A DNA stretch of 17,071 nt from Saccoglossus kowalevskii (lineage: Eukaryota; Hemichordata; Enteropneusta; Harrimaniidae): the NCBI RefSeq assembly GCF_000003605.2, contig NW_003112976.1, positions 13,184-30,254 of the forward strand. The letters run 5' to 3'. The position numbers were made by a program, and so were the translations under genes. This document shows, in pieces, positions 8,435-17,071 of this stretch. The notes under the pieces are model-generated. The model was not told the DNA's origin and ran no database searches. It saw only the letters and a program-made list of their open reading frames with translations. Position 1 is the stretch's first letter, and every line of letters begins with the position of its first letter.

Positions 8435-8709
8435 AGCCATTCCAGTTTATATCTGCACCCCCCCGTTGATGAGCTTGTGTGTTTACTTCATGCAGAGTAT
8501 AATTTCCATGGGTGTATGAGTCATACAAAGTTGTATTTCCAAATCACCATTCACCATACAGTGATGGAAATCCAAAACTATAGTTCCTTCTTATGGTATT
8601 GATGAGTTCCATTGTGCCACCATACAGAGTAGGATTTCCAAATAAAACTCTCATGTGCTAATTTACCAAGTTCAAAATTTACAGGTATAAGATACAAACT
8701 GGAATGGCC
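8435..8709. mobile_element. 275-bp MITE with terminal inverted repeats and CAATA target duplication
   Basis: The left end AGCCATTCCAGTTTATATCT (8435-8454) pairs with the right end (8690-8709). The reverse complement of the right end begins GGCCATTCCAGTTTGTATCT, so 18 of 20 positions match. Both ends are flanked by CAATA (8430-8434 and 8710-8714), a 5-bp target-site duplication. Inside are imperfect repeats of CATACARAGTNGNATTTCCAAAT type (about 8522-8545 and 8622-8645). No coding capacity. The insertion lies 15 bp downstream of the A-tract, which agrees with serial insertion. Confidence 0.85.
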
Positions 8710-8714
8710 CAATA

Positions 8715-10500
8715 TACTTCAAGTCTGCAAGGCTGCAAGATGTAATCAAATAATTTTATTATTAACACTTACACATTCCACGGAGGGATTGTCAATGGTT
8801 ATGAATGTTTAAGAAAGAATAAGAGGTTAAAAAAACTAAGCTAATAGGTTACAGAGAAAAAATATAAAGACTGAATTATTATACTATAAAAAGATAGAAA
8901 ACAAAATGCAAAACTGTGAAAGAAGATTGACACGCTCGCGACAACCCCTCCGCTTTAATATGACGAGCACAAAGAGAACTTAACGGGGACTGTGTCATTT
9001 TCAATGACTTGTTTTTCAATTAAAACGTAATTTTTGTGAAAGCTTTTTTTAGTTAAAGAAAAGTAATTTTAATGTTTTGAAGTTCAATCGCTCTTAATCT
9101 GTATCAGGATTCATCCATGGTGAAATAGTTGTTTTGAAATCCTTTGGAATTCTCCATTGTTGTGTGATTATGTATACATTTTCATCTTATTGGAACCAGT
9201 GCCATCTTTGCCTTTGTTTTTACTCTAGTTAAAGGGGAACCGCTCAGTCCTTTGGATTGCACCAAGTGCTCATGGGTAATTAACCCCGCCTCTGTCAACT
9301 GAGTAAATGAATGCTTATCTTTCCCCCTGTACCGCTAATTCCACAAAACAACAACTGATATATACATCCTGAGAACGGAGTACAATTGAATTTCAAACAA
9401 ATACAGTGCAGTCTTCATGTGCCATGATTTGAAACATCGCTCGCTCGGTAATTCATACATCATCGGAAAAATATAACGCGGAGCTAATTCAAGTTGATGA
9501 TGGCCAACAAGAAAAGGCAGCAGTCCACCGGATACACACGACCAGATTGTTGCTAAACGGTCGCGAAGAAAATCCGCCGACTCAAGTTTATTTGTCTGTT
9601 CCGGTTGCGTTGGTCTATTGACGGTACTGGTCTCGTATACAGTAAACCTGAGAGCGAAACTTCCTATGCACATTCTGTATACATACTACTCCTCCAGATT
9701 GCTAATATAAGAAGTGTGTGACTTTGAATTTCATATTTCCGTCACAAATCGGTAAACACGTGTATTTACTATTGCCCTCAAATTTCCATATAATATTGAT
9801 TAATAGCTAGAGGTGACAATGAAAAAAGTTACTGTATATTACAAGTACAGGTTATTACACGGAAATTCCCGTGATAAAATATCAAAATCATCAGTAAAGA
9901 AAAGTCGCCGCGACATCACAGGCTTATCTTGTATCCACTCATGTGGAAAATCAAAATGTACAGCCTTGTCTTCCATGAAGCCTAGCCCGTATGTACACGG
10001 GTGGTACCGGCTTGTATCTTGTGTGAGATTTGAGTTCTTGTGATCTGGTGGGTGAACGTCAGGTTGACTTTACAGTCAAAATCAAATGAGCGGTGAGGGG
10101 GAGAAGAGCGTTCTGTCAAAACAATTTTACCGTTGACTCAATTTTAACGACCAATCTGCAGCGTTGTATTTATTATAAAATCAACGTTTCAACCCTGCGT
10201 TACAACCAACAGGCAAAGCTGGCTGGGTGACGGTCAAAGTCTGTGCAACAACATCGCTGCTGTCAGACGTGGATTGTATAAAAAAAACACTGGACAATGT
10301 TAGATAGACGCAATGCATGAAAAGATGGGTGATACCTCCAGCATAAACAAAACCTGATGCGTGTTCAAGGCGTCGTTGTAACAAGACGAGAAGTAGTGCC
10401 TGACTAGGTCGTTAGACTGGTTTGGTCAATGTACCACAATCCACCTGGTTTACTGTATATGGGGCATTTGTGACAGTAAGCCTACATCGCAAATGAGTCT
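8715..10500. other. No gene recognised; isolated short motifs
   Basis: The longest open frame of the window (112 codons, minus strand, 9335-9673) lies here. It shows no recognisable domain and its length is about what chance gives. A perfect kappa-B consensus (GGAAATTCCC, 9861-9870) sits inside a short CACGG...CCGTG palindrome, but a degenerate 10-mer of this kind is expected once or twice by chance. A 6-bp hairpin lies at 10064-10079 (TTGACT, TTAC, AGTCAA). Confidence 0.5.
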
Positions 10501-10524
10501 GTGTCTCTGACACCAGCAACAAAT

Positions 10525-10540
10525 GGCCCTGTTCAGGGCC
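10525..10540 (+). promoter_or_regulatory. Histone-mRNA-type 3' stem-loop, copy 1
   Basis: GGCCCT-GTTC-AGGGCC gives a perfect 6-bp stem with a 4-nt loop, preceded by AACAAAT and followed by AAAATGAGAA. This is the layout of the replication-dependent histone mRNA 3' end (6-bp stem starting GG, 4-nt pyrimidine-rich loop, A-rich flanks, purine-rich downstream element), which SLBP binds. The loop has G instead of T at its first position. No histone frame is found upstream, so it is an orphan or relic signal. Confidence 0.5.
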
Positions 10541-10667
10541 AAAATGAGAATCCAAAAATAGAATATAAATACACACACACTCTTTAATTCCCTTTACATA
10601 TATCTGGTATATACGAAAAGCGGTATCAAAAGTAAAAAAGTGTCTTGAACTGACACCAGGAACAAAC

Positions 10668-10683
10668 AGCTCTTTTCAGGGCC
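10668..10683 (+). promoter_or_regulatory. Histone-mRNA-type 3' stem-loop, copy 2
   Basis: AGCTCT-TTTC-AGGGCC, preceded by AACAAAC. The loop TTTC is the canonical histone loop, but the stem is weakened by one T-G wobble and an A-C mismatch at its base. The upstream AACAAAC and the downstream purine-rich block match copy 1. Reading the two copies together gives a consensus very close to the animal histone 3' stem-loop. Confidence 0.5.
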
Positions 10684-10754
10684 AAAATGAGAATCCAAAA
10701 ATAGAATATAAATACATACATACACTCGATTAAATTTTCTGGACATATATGCGA

Positions 10755-12648
10755 CGCATGAACTGCCTGTGACGTGTTGTCTGGACGCTGTTTCGTCCTA
10801 CAGTCAAATACAGAAACAAAAACTGATTTATTTTCTTATGCCAAGACCTGGTTGTTCATGCATTTCAATCATGGCGTATGGTGTGTGCTGTGGAAACATT
10901 CGATTTCGCGGTTTTGAGCTGTCGAAGTATTTCACGAAAAATAAAACAAAGGGTAACACCATACGAAGCAGTCAGGCCAATGTCTTGTTGATATCCGAAA
11001 CTTGGAACCTCTAACAGAACGGTTATTTCCTGCACGCCTACCAGTATTACACAATACCATTTGTAGCTCATTGCAGTCGGACACTTATTCACTGTACCCC
11101 TTCCATTTTTACAGACTGTCTAGAAAGTTATACAAAAAGTTTAATCCCTTAGAAAACACAAGTCTTTGCCATACGATCAAAGGAAAAATGTCCACATAGT
11201 AGTAACCAACATCCTTCTGGCGTTCTTAAAAGAAGTTTTAAAAAACAAACACTGCATTGCTTAGTAGCAGATAATCACGGTAGCACAATCCGATCATGCT
11301 GCGTTTCACAATTATTACTATGGTTACTATTACTTGGTAGTGATTACTAATAAAGTTGTAAAAGTAAATCTGTTGAATTGTTCGGAAATGCAAGTAAATT
11401 TCAACTTGTTTCATCGTAAGCGAATGATTCTGGTCGCATGCAAATGCTCGACACCTGATAGGTCAAATCGCTAATCAACCAATCAAAATACTGGGTGAAG
11501 CCAACGTGTTCAAATTACCAACACGGAGGAGATTTGCCGATGTTCCAGCACGATCTTTTACCTCTGATTTTGATGGGAGGACAACAGGTTTTTTTTTAAA
11601 TCAAAAAATTTGTTGTTTTCGATGATAAACTGACCACTTGAAGACTAATTTAACATTTTTATGGTGATAACAGCTCGAAGCGAAGCTTTACCCATTCATG
11701 CTAACCACAAGTTTTGTAGATTGAATAAACAACTAGGGGATCTACATTTTCCTTTACTCAAACCGTGATTGACAGGCATTATGCATACATTAGCCACCAT
11801 TTTAAACTCGTGATTTTCACTGGTCGAGGTACGTTTCGACCGAAAATAACAACATTTATACAACAAAAGACCAACCAGATGAGTGTAATCACTAGCGTAC
11901 ATATTCATGCCCCCGTGGATATGTATTTGTAACCACAGCTTGATCTCCAAACATCGTAAATAGCACATTTCACGAAGCCCCCGCCACGATGTGAGCGGCT
12001 TGGTTCGGATTAACATACTAATACGGTGGCCATCTTGACCCTTATTTATAGTATCATTTCCCCTTTAATATTTGACCTTTGTGTGAAGTCACTGTATAGT
12101 AATTAGATCTGTTCAAAATTTATTTTCAAACACATTTGTCAGTTTATACTGTGAGCAGTCTTCTTCTCAAATAACTACATTGGGTTAACTTTGTTACAAC
12201 TATGTGTGTCATTTCATTTCCATTGTGTCACTTGAGTATGTTTTTTCATCTTATTACTAGTAGCTTCGCGGTGAGTGGCTTTCGCGGTAATGGGGTTTCG
12301 TATCTGTAGGGTTTCGCGCAGATTAGGGCTTTGTCTCAGTAACTGATCCTTGCATCCTTGTTGAGAATTAAAGTTTTATGTTTCTTTAACAACTGGTGCT
12401 ATTCTGGGAATAACATCCTGTTCCAAAATAAGACCCATGCTCTGATAATGCCTCTAGTTTCAAAGACCAATAAACATTACCATTATGATCTTATTGGCGT
12501 TGCAAAGGAAAGTTGAATATTGTTTATTGAAATTAATAATCCCCATAACCGTTTTCCAATACAGATAAATTGTAGTACGTAACAAACTGCACAACTCGGT
12601 CTCAACAATGAAAAAAAGGAATGTATATATTTACATTATTCATACTTA
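10755..12648. other. No gene established; a few gene-like scraps
   Basis: A frame with an ATGGCG start at 10871-11014 (MAYGVCCGNIRF..., 47 residues) is gene-like in tone but unrecognised. On the minus strand near 12050-12016 there is a TATA-like CTATAAATA about 16 bp before AAGATGGCCACC, whose frame closes after seven codons. Imperfect GGGTTTCGCG-type repeats lie at about 12265-12330. None is strong enough to call. Confidence 0.4.
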
Positions 12649-12838
12649 CAGTACAGTTCTCGCGAAAGCTTCAGCTTCACTTCCGCCTCAGCTTCGCTTC
12701 AGCATCGCATCGTTATGGCATTGTTATGGCTTCATCGTCGCATCAATGTCACGACATTAAAAAGTTAGGCGATTATCGCTTCGCTTCATTGTGGCCTCAT
12801 TATGGCGACAATGTGGCATCAGCATCACTTCATCAAAC
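12649..12838 (+). repeat. Left arm of foldback-like element, 11-bp subrepeats
   Basis: After the 23-bp end come GCTTC-rich repeats, then 11-bp units in phase: TTATGGCATTG, TTATGGCTTCA, TCGTCGCATCA, ATGTCACGACA (12713-12756), and later TTGTGGCCTCA, TTATGGCGACA, ATGTGGCATCA, GCATCACTTCA (12789-12832). The 106-codon frame across this arm is repeat-derived and is not called as a gene. Confidence 0.8.
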
Positions 12839-14952
12839 AAAGAAGTACATGTACTCATTTCCCCCAAACCTCTTGACCGCTTCCGCTTTTGACCGGACAA
12901 TTTCCATTTTATTCTCGACCGTGCAAAATTCAGACTACTAACAATTTTCTGGTTTTCATCACAATTACTAGTTTAGTAACCGTGCATAGATGTTGAACAA
13001 CCGTCAAAAGTTTAAATACTTTTTGTTTTAAATATCTATAATTATATGCACGCAATCAGACCCTTTGACCTAGATTTGGCTAGGATTGAATATTTTATTT
13101 TTGACAATAATCAGACGTGATGCACTGCTACAAAATGTATTTCAACAGAAGTACAACATGGTTGTCTGGGTTTCTTTTCCTGATTGTGTTGAGTTTACGA
13201 TTTGTATAATTATTGTTGTTTCCCCCCAAGCAGAAGACAAGCCAAAGGACCATGAAGCTAAATAAAATTCCCACGCATGGACTGAGTGAAAGAAAATATT
13301 TCTAAGGCTAAAAAAAAAATGACCTATTATTACACCTCTTTGTGTATTTGTCAATTTTGCATATATTTGGTATGACCGTATGATCGTCAATACCTAGAAA
13401 AATCTTGTCTTTCGTTAATAATTTCATTTGTTTGAAATGTCTACCGACCGTGTCCCAATAATTTGTTTCTCCAAACGGTCCGACGTCCGTCATTCAACAC
13501 AATCAGCATTTATTTATCGTAATTCATGGGAATCATGTCCTGTAATTTGCGGGCTGTACAACCAAATACTTAAACAAGTACTATTTATACAACAGAGCAT
13601 AGAGTTGTCGCGGTGAAACAGTCGCCTTGAAATTGATGGAACTTCAACTACTAGTATCCATTTCTCACCTTGAAATAAAAAAAATTGAAGAGCATCGGGG
13701 AATATATTATTAACCAATCTTACCAATCGCTAGCTTTATTTTATTCAAATTCATGAGTTTTCGACATTTGTGGGTGTGGTTTTCTCGGAAAGTCCTGTTG
13801 ATAATACGGACAAATATGGTTCTGTGACCCAGGTCGTGCTCCGATCAGGTGACTCTCAGCCAATCAATGATGTTGTAACAAAACATATTTGACACAAATT
13901 GAAAGGTCGTTGTACCATCCAATCTCCATCGTCGATTCACAAAGTTTTTTTTTTGTGCTGTGACAGGCTTCGCAATTATTCACTGAAAAACATCAGTATA
14001 TTTTGACAAACGGATGGGATTTGACCTCAGTTAAAAAAAAGAAAAAGAAAAATACTGGGCTGAGATACAAATCAGTTTTGCAAGTTGGGAAATAAGGTAA
14101 ACCAGACTGGGGTCAATGATTTTCAGTATCGAAGGACTTCCGTGTGAATCATGATTTTCAAATTGTTAATCGGTTGGTCACCAAATATTTACAGCTACAA
14201 CTAAATGGACATGTTTTTTTCTGAAGCCCAATAATTTATTTCTGCATGTCAAGTGCTATTCGATTTTTTACAGGGCATGTGGCTTGTTTTTATTCGAAAA
14301 TATGTTTGTGAGAATACTTTTAAAATACGTATAGATCGAGCCCAGATCACTGATTGTGATTTAATTTTGAGAATTGGTTGTCAAATTTTACCAGACCAAC
14401 GCCACCACAACCATCCCATCACAGTTGGAAATGAACGCACTTGTTTTGGAACTTTGTATCAAGATGACTTGCGACGACACTGACGCACCAGGCGGCTTAC
14501 GTGTGTTTTGCATGTTTTAGTAGTCCGGGCATAGGATCGGACTCGGCTAAAACTAAACGAAACGCAGAACAATACCACCGAAATGAGAAATCTGAATCTC
14601 TTCTCTTAGCAGAAAATAAAATGAGCGAAAAAGGGGTAATTTTATAACAAGAACAGTTTCACTTTGTATATAGCAAATTGTGTTGTGACCGAACGACGAT
14701 TGCATCGTGTGATTTGAATTTATCACGATTTTCCTTGCAGTCAATATGAAACTTGTAACCTTGCAGATTGTAATGTACTTCACAAAGTTTTTGGTGCTCA
14801 ATACTCGCAACACTAAAATAATTAAACAAGATATCTTTTTAAAATGTCATTTTACTCTTGATCATATTATTTTATTCGCCTTGAATTTCAAATCGATTAC
14901 ATATCGAACTTCTGTACATGTTTTTGTCTACTGCCCTTCTGCGTGCAAATAA
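12839..14952. other. Middle of the foldback-like element; no gene recognised
   Basis: About 2.1 kb of AT-rich DNA. No frame exceeds 86 codons and none resembles a transposase or other known protein. A TACATGTA octamer lies at 12846-12853 and an A/G-rich patch at about 14031-14051. The acceptor-like TTTTTTACAG ending at 14272 precedes a 76-codon frame of unknown meaning. Confidence 0.5.
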
Positions 14953-15179
14953 TGAGGTCATACTCATGTCACAATACGTTGAAGCTGATGCCATGTTGAT
15001 GCCATGGGACTGCGAAGCTGAGGCCACGATGATGCCACAAAATAAGTGAGGCGACCACAGCTTCAATTTTCAATGACGCAAAGCTGATGCCACAATGATG
15101 CGATGCTGAGGTGACAATGAAGCCATGCGTAGGCGACAATGATGCCACAAAAGCCAAAGCTTTCGCGAGAACTGTACTG
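14953..15179 (-). repeat. Right arm of foldback-like element, 11-bp subrepeats
   Basis: Eight consecutive units of exactly 11 bp run from 14953 to 15040: TGAGGTCATAC, TCATGTCACAA, TACGTTGAAGC, TGATGCCATGT, TGATGCCATGG, GACTGCGAAGC, TGAGGCCACGA, TGATGCCACAA. After a 44-bp break six more follow (15085-15150), beginning and ending with TGATGCCACAA. The consensus TGATGCCACAA is the reverse complement of the TTGTGGCATCA unit of the left arm. The arm ends in the 23-bp terminal repeat. Confidence 0.85.
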
Positions 15180-15181
15180 TA

Positions 15182-15851
15182 TTTATTATACTTTTATTGC
15201 TAACTGTACTGACAGAAATACTGTATTTCTAAAGATGCAATAAATTTTGTTATTATTATTATTATTGTGGGGGAAACTGCCACAAACAGTATAGGATCTT
15301 TAAATCTCACCAGATAGACTGTAGATACATCAAGCAGTAGATGGTATACCAGTGTGCAATGTTCTAATGGTGAACATGCATTTATTCAGTTGTACAGCAA
15401 CGAGATAGAGCTAGTTGAAAAACTACATACGCTAGGACGATTTGGAACAATGTATCACTTGGAGTACAAAGGATGAAGTCTGTCTTAATTAACACTCTTT
15501 GTCTATTTAAAGACAAGGGTAGATTCACACCTTAGAATTTTAATCCTTGGCGTCAATTAATATGATTGGTTGTTTTAATTGAGCCAATCAGGGAGAACAC
15601 ACTTATGTAAACTGATAGAAATGGCTGAATACAGGCCAAAGTGTGTTTCTTTGCGTCATGAAAACAGCATAAATCTATAGAAACTTTGACTACAAGTACT
15701 CAATCTTGATAACATAACTGGAGATAATAAACACCGATAGTTACATACAACAATGAAATAAATCTGATAAACAGAAGCGAAGTTATGGTTAAATAACATG
15801 AAAAATATATGTGTCCACATGGTAATAACGATAATTATTAATATTATTATT
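15182..15851. other. No gene; microsatellite and nested inverted repeats
   Basis: A TTA microsatellite lies at 15250-15266. Two small inverted repeats lie close together: TGATTGG (15563-15569) with CCAATCA (15584-15590), and AACACACTT (15596-15604) with AAGTGTGTT (15639-15647). They could be parts of a small palindromic repeat. No coding or RNA gene was recognised. Confidence 0.55.
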
Positions 15852-15886
15852 AGTCCCCGTTCGGACGAAGTCCGAAAACGGGGACT
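15852..15886. repeat. Palindromic head of copy A
   Basis: The left arm AGTCCCCGTTCGGAC (15852-15866), a 3-nt loop GAA and the right arm GTCCGAAAACGGGGACT (15870-15886) pair over 15 positions, with a 2-nt bulge on the right side. Confidence 0.95.
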
Positions 15887-16285
15887 TATAATTTGGTCTC
15901 CGTGTGTCTGTGCGTCCGTGCGTCCGGAGTCATATCTCAGTTTCCCTTGGACCGATTCCGTTCATTCTTTGCATGTGCCTAGTACTTTATGTTGGACATA
16001 TCACATGCAGTGGTTTAGCGATTCGATTCAAAATGGCCGACTGGCAGCCATCTTGTTTTTTGAAAATGTTGTATTTGGACATGCTTTGTCAATTTTCATT
16101 CAAACTTGGTACATAGATTATACATGTTAGGATACATGTCCATGATGATTTATTTCCCAATTGGATCAAAGATGGTCGACTGGCAGCCATCTTGTTTTTT
16201 GAAAATGTCGTATTTTGGACATGCTTTGTCAGTTTTCATTCAAATTTAGTACATAGAATATACATGTTAGGATACATGTCCCTGA

Positions 16286-16376
16286 CCGTCCGTGAGTTCC
16301 TGAGGAAGTCCGTCCGTCCGACCGTCCGTCTGTCCGTCTGTCCGTGCGTCAGTCTATCCGTGCGTCAGTCTATCCA
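16286..16376 (+). repeat. GTCC/GTCT-type degenerate microsatellite
   Basis: The stretch is built of GTCCGTCCG, GTCTGTCC and GTGCGTCAGTCTATCC repeats. The last of these (CCGTGCGTCAGTCTAT) occurs twice in tandem, at about 16341-16374. It lies where the GTCCG run follows the head in other copies, suggesting the remains of a second head-proximal region whose hairpin has been lost. Confidence 0.8.
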
Positions 16377-16771
16377 ACGTCATATTTCAGAATCTTGTGG
16401 ACCGATTCCGTTCATTCTTTGCACGTGCCTAGTAGTACCTTATGTGGGACATATGCACATGCAGTGATTTAGCGATTCGACTGGCAGGCATCTTGTTTTT
16501 TTTTTTTTTATGCAGTATCTTGGATGTGCTCTGTCAGTTTTCATTCAAATTTGGCACATACATGTACTTTATACATGTTAGGATGCATGTCCATGACAAT
16601 TTGTTTCAAAATCTGGTCAAGGATGGCCGTTTGACAGCCATCTGACTTTTTGGCCTTACTACTATATTTCCACAATTTATGTACTATTTTCATTCGTATT
16701 TGGCACATACATCATACATATCTGTGTTTCATAATCAGATCAAAGATGGCTGAATAACGGCTGTTTGTATT

Positions 16772-16822
16772 AGTCCCCATTCGGACATAGTCCGGAAATG
16801 GGGACTTATGTTTTGCCCTGTG

Positions 16823-16853
<31 letters not shown>

Positions 16854-17071
16854 ATGCGTTCGTGATCACCTGTATCTCGAACATGCATGGACTGTTTAAG
16901 TTCAAACTTCACTCATACATCACACATTATATGGGACATATGCACATGCATTTTTTTCATGATCCGATTAATGATAGCCGAATAGTGACCATTTTAAGGC
17001 CGAAAATGCATCAAAATCGCACATTTTCACCATTCCGGACCCGGATCTCAGTTATGCATGGACAGATTTTG
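16772..17071 (+). repeat. Head-hairpin repeat family 1, copy B (cut by window end)
   Basis: The palindromic head lies at 16772-16806: AGTCCCCATTCGGAC, ATA, GTCCGGAAATGGGGACT. It is followed by CTTATGTTTTGCCC, a GTGC microsatellite (about 16822-16858), and a body with GTTCAAACTTCACTCATAC and CATCAAAATCGCACATTTTC that matches copy C at 3618-3860. The copy follows copy A head-to-tail and runs off the end of the window. Confidence 0.85.

Larger units (their letters stand above)
10501..10750 (+). repeat. Tandem duplication (143-bp period) carrying histone-like 3' stem-loops
   Basis: Two units (about 10501-10606 and 10640-10750) align with a constant offset of 143 bp from CTGACACCAG onward. A 42-nt block (10532-10573 and 10675-10716) is identical. 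It starts inside the stem-loop and continues through AAAATGAGAATCC and AAAAATAGAATATAAATACA. The sequence on either side is much more diverged. No coding sequence is associated with it. Confidence 0.9.
12649..15179. mobile_element. Foldback-like non-autonomous element, 2.53 kb, TA-flanked
   Basis: The left end CAGTACAGTTCTCGCGAAAG (12649-12668) is matched exactly, in inverted orientation, by the right end. The perfect match is 23 bp (12649-12671 and 15157-15179). Both ends are flanked by TA (12647-12648 and 15180-15181), consistent with a TA target duplication of the Tc1/mariner kind. Inside each end lies a long arm of imperfect 11-bp subrepeats, in opposite orientation on the two sides. Long inverted arms made of short tandem subrepeats are the design of foldback elements such as FB and Galileo of Drosophila. 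The 2.1-kb middle shows no transposase. The alternative is two independent insertions of a shorter repeat in opposite orientation. Confidence 0.6.
15852..16771 (+). repeat. Head-hairpin repeat family 1, copy A with internal duplications
   Basis: A 35-nt palindromic head (15852-15886) is followed by CTTATAATTTGGTCTCCG, a GTGCGTCCG-rich stretch and a body. The body is duplicated with a 450-bp offset (GGACCGATTCCGTTCATTC at 15949-15967 and again at 16399-16417). Within it a shorter unit with CTGGCAGCCATC recurs at 16041 and 16180 (139 bp apart), with diverged versions at 16481 and 16631. A GTCCGTCC-rich segment lies at 16286-16376. Open frames of up to 110 codons across it translate the repeats (SVRPTVRLSVCPCV) and are not genes. 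Confidence 0.85.

Noticed and set aside
9335-9673. Longest open frame in the window, 112 codons on the minus strand
   Set aside because: No domain, no start context, no splice sites that fit, and a length expected by chance in 17 kb over six frames.
9861-9870. Perfect kappa-B consensus site
   Set aside because: A site of this degeneracy is expected one to two times by chance in 17 kb, and no gene start lies beside it.
10871-11014. ATGGCG-started 47-residue frame (MAYGVCCGNIRF...)
   Set aside because: Good start context and a donor-like GTAACA inside, but no recognised domain and no promoter motif; too weak to call an exon.
11696-12050. Minus-strand TATA-like CTATAAATA before AAGATGGCCACC and a 106-codon frame
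   Set aside because: The frame from ATGGCCACC closes after seven codons, the longer frame starts at another ATG and resembles nothing known, and the AAGATGG motif is also common in the repeats of this window.
12621-12941. 106-codon frame with ASAS and HxG repeats
   Set aside because: The protein repeats come from the 11-bp subrepeats of the foldback-like arm; the opposite-arm frames at 14872-15157 show the same artefact.
15798-16467. Open frames of 70-110 codons rich in SVRP/SVCP
   Set aside because: They are translations of GTCCG-type microsatellite and repeat body in copy A; the same strings appear in several frames.

Overview
The window looks like AT-rich, gene-poor intronic or intergenic DNA from an animal nuclear genome, most likely a marine invertebrate. 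A lophotrochozoan such as a mollusc is my best guess. The reasons are a consensus animal splice donor, a CRE plus ATGGCGG-type promoter, dispersed repeats with a palindromic head followed by GTCCG runs, an excess of the octamer TACATGTA, and no compact gene array. There are no bacterial-style operons. No open reading frame exceeds 112 codons, and most are chance or repeat-derived. The organism call is inference.

Layout. Positions 1-1440 hold no gene, but contain a 15-bp perfect tandem duplication (604-633), a near-perfect palindrome (1022-1041) and a 20-bp-arm inverted repeat (1107-1183). At 1482-1577 there is a compact promoter and first coding exon on the + strand: a perfect CRE, a YY1-like ATGGCGG start region, 26 codons plus one base, and a textbook CAG|GTAAGT donor. 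The protein is not recognised. Most of what follows may be its intron. A weak candidate second exon starts at 3255.

From about 3480 the window is mainly repeats. Head-hairpin repeats of one family lie at 3480-3860, 15852-16771 and 16772-17071, and a cousin family at 5391-5850. A decayed protein-coding fragment resembling the HIRAN-like proteins of invertebrate genomes lies at 4622-4870. Two DNA-transposon-like elements with terminal inverted repeats and 5-bp target duplications lie close together at 6788-7821 (CTAAT) and 8435-8709 (CAATA). Between them is a duplicated AATAAA-type 3' end followed by a 23-A tract. Two tandem copies of a histone-mRNA-like 3' stem-loop sit at 10501-10750 with no histone gene nearby. 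A 2.53-kb foldback-like element at 12649-15179 has TA-flanked ends, and its inverted arms are built from 11-bp subrepeats.

There is no multi-gene pathway here. Apart from the single promoter and first exon, the biology is that of mobile and structured repeats: palindromic heads with compensatory changes, a foldback-like element, and orphan RNA-processing signals carried in repeats.
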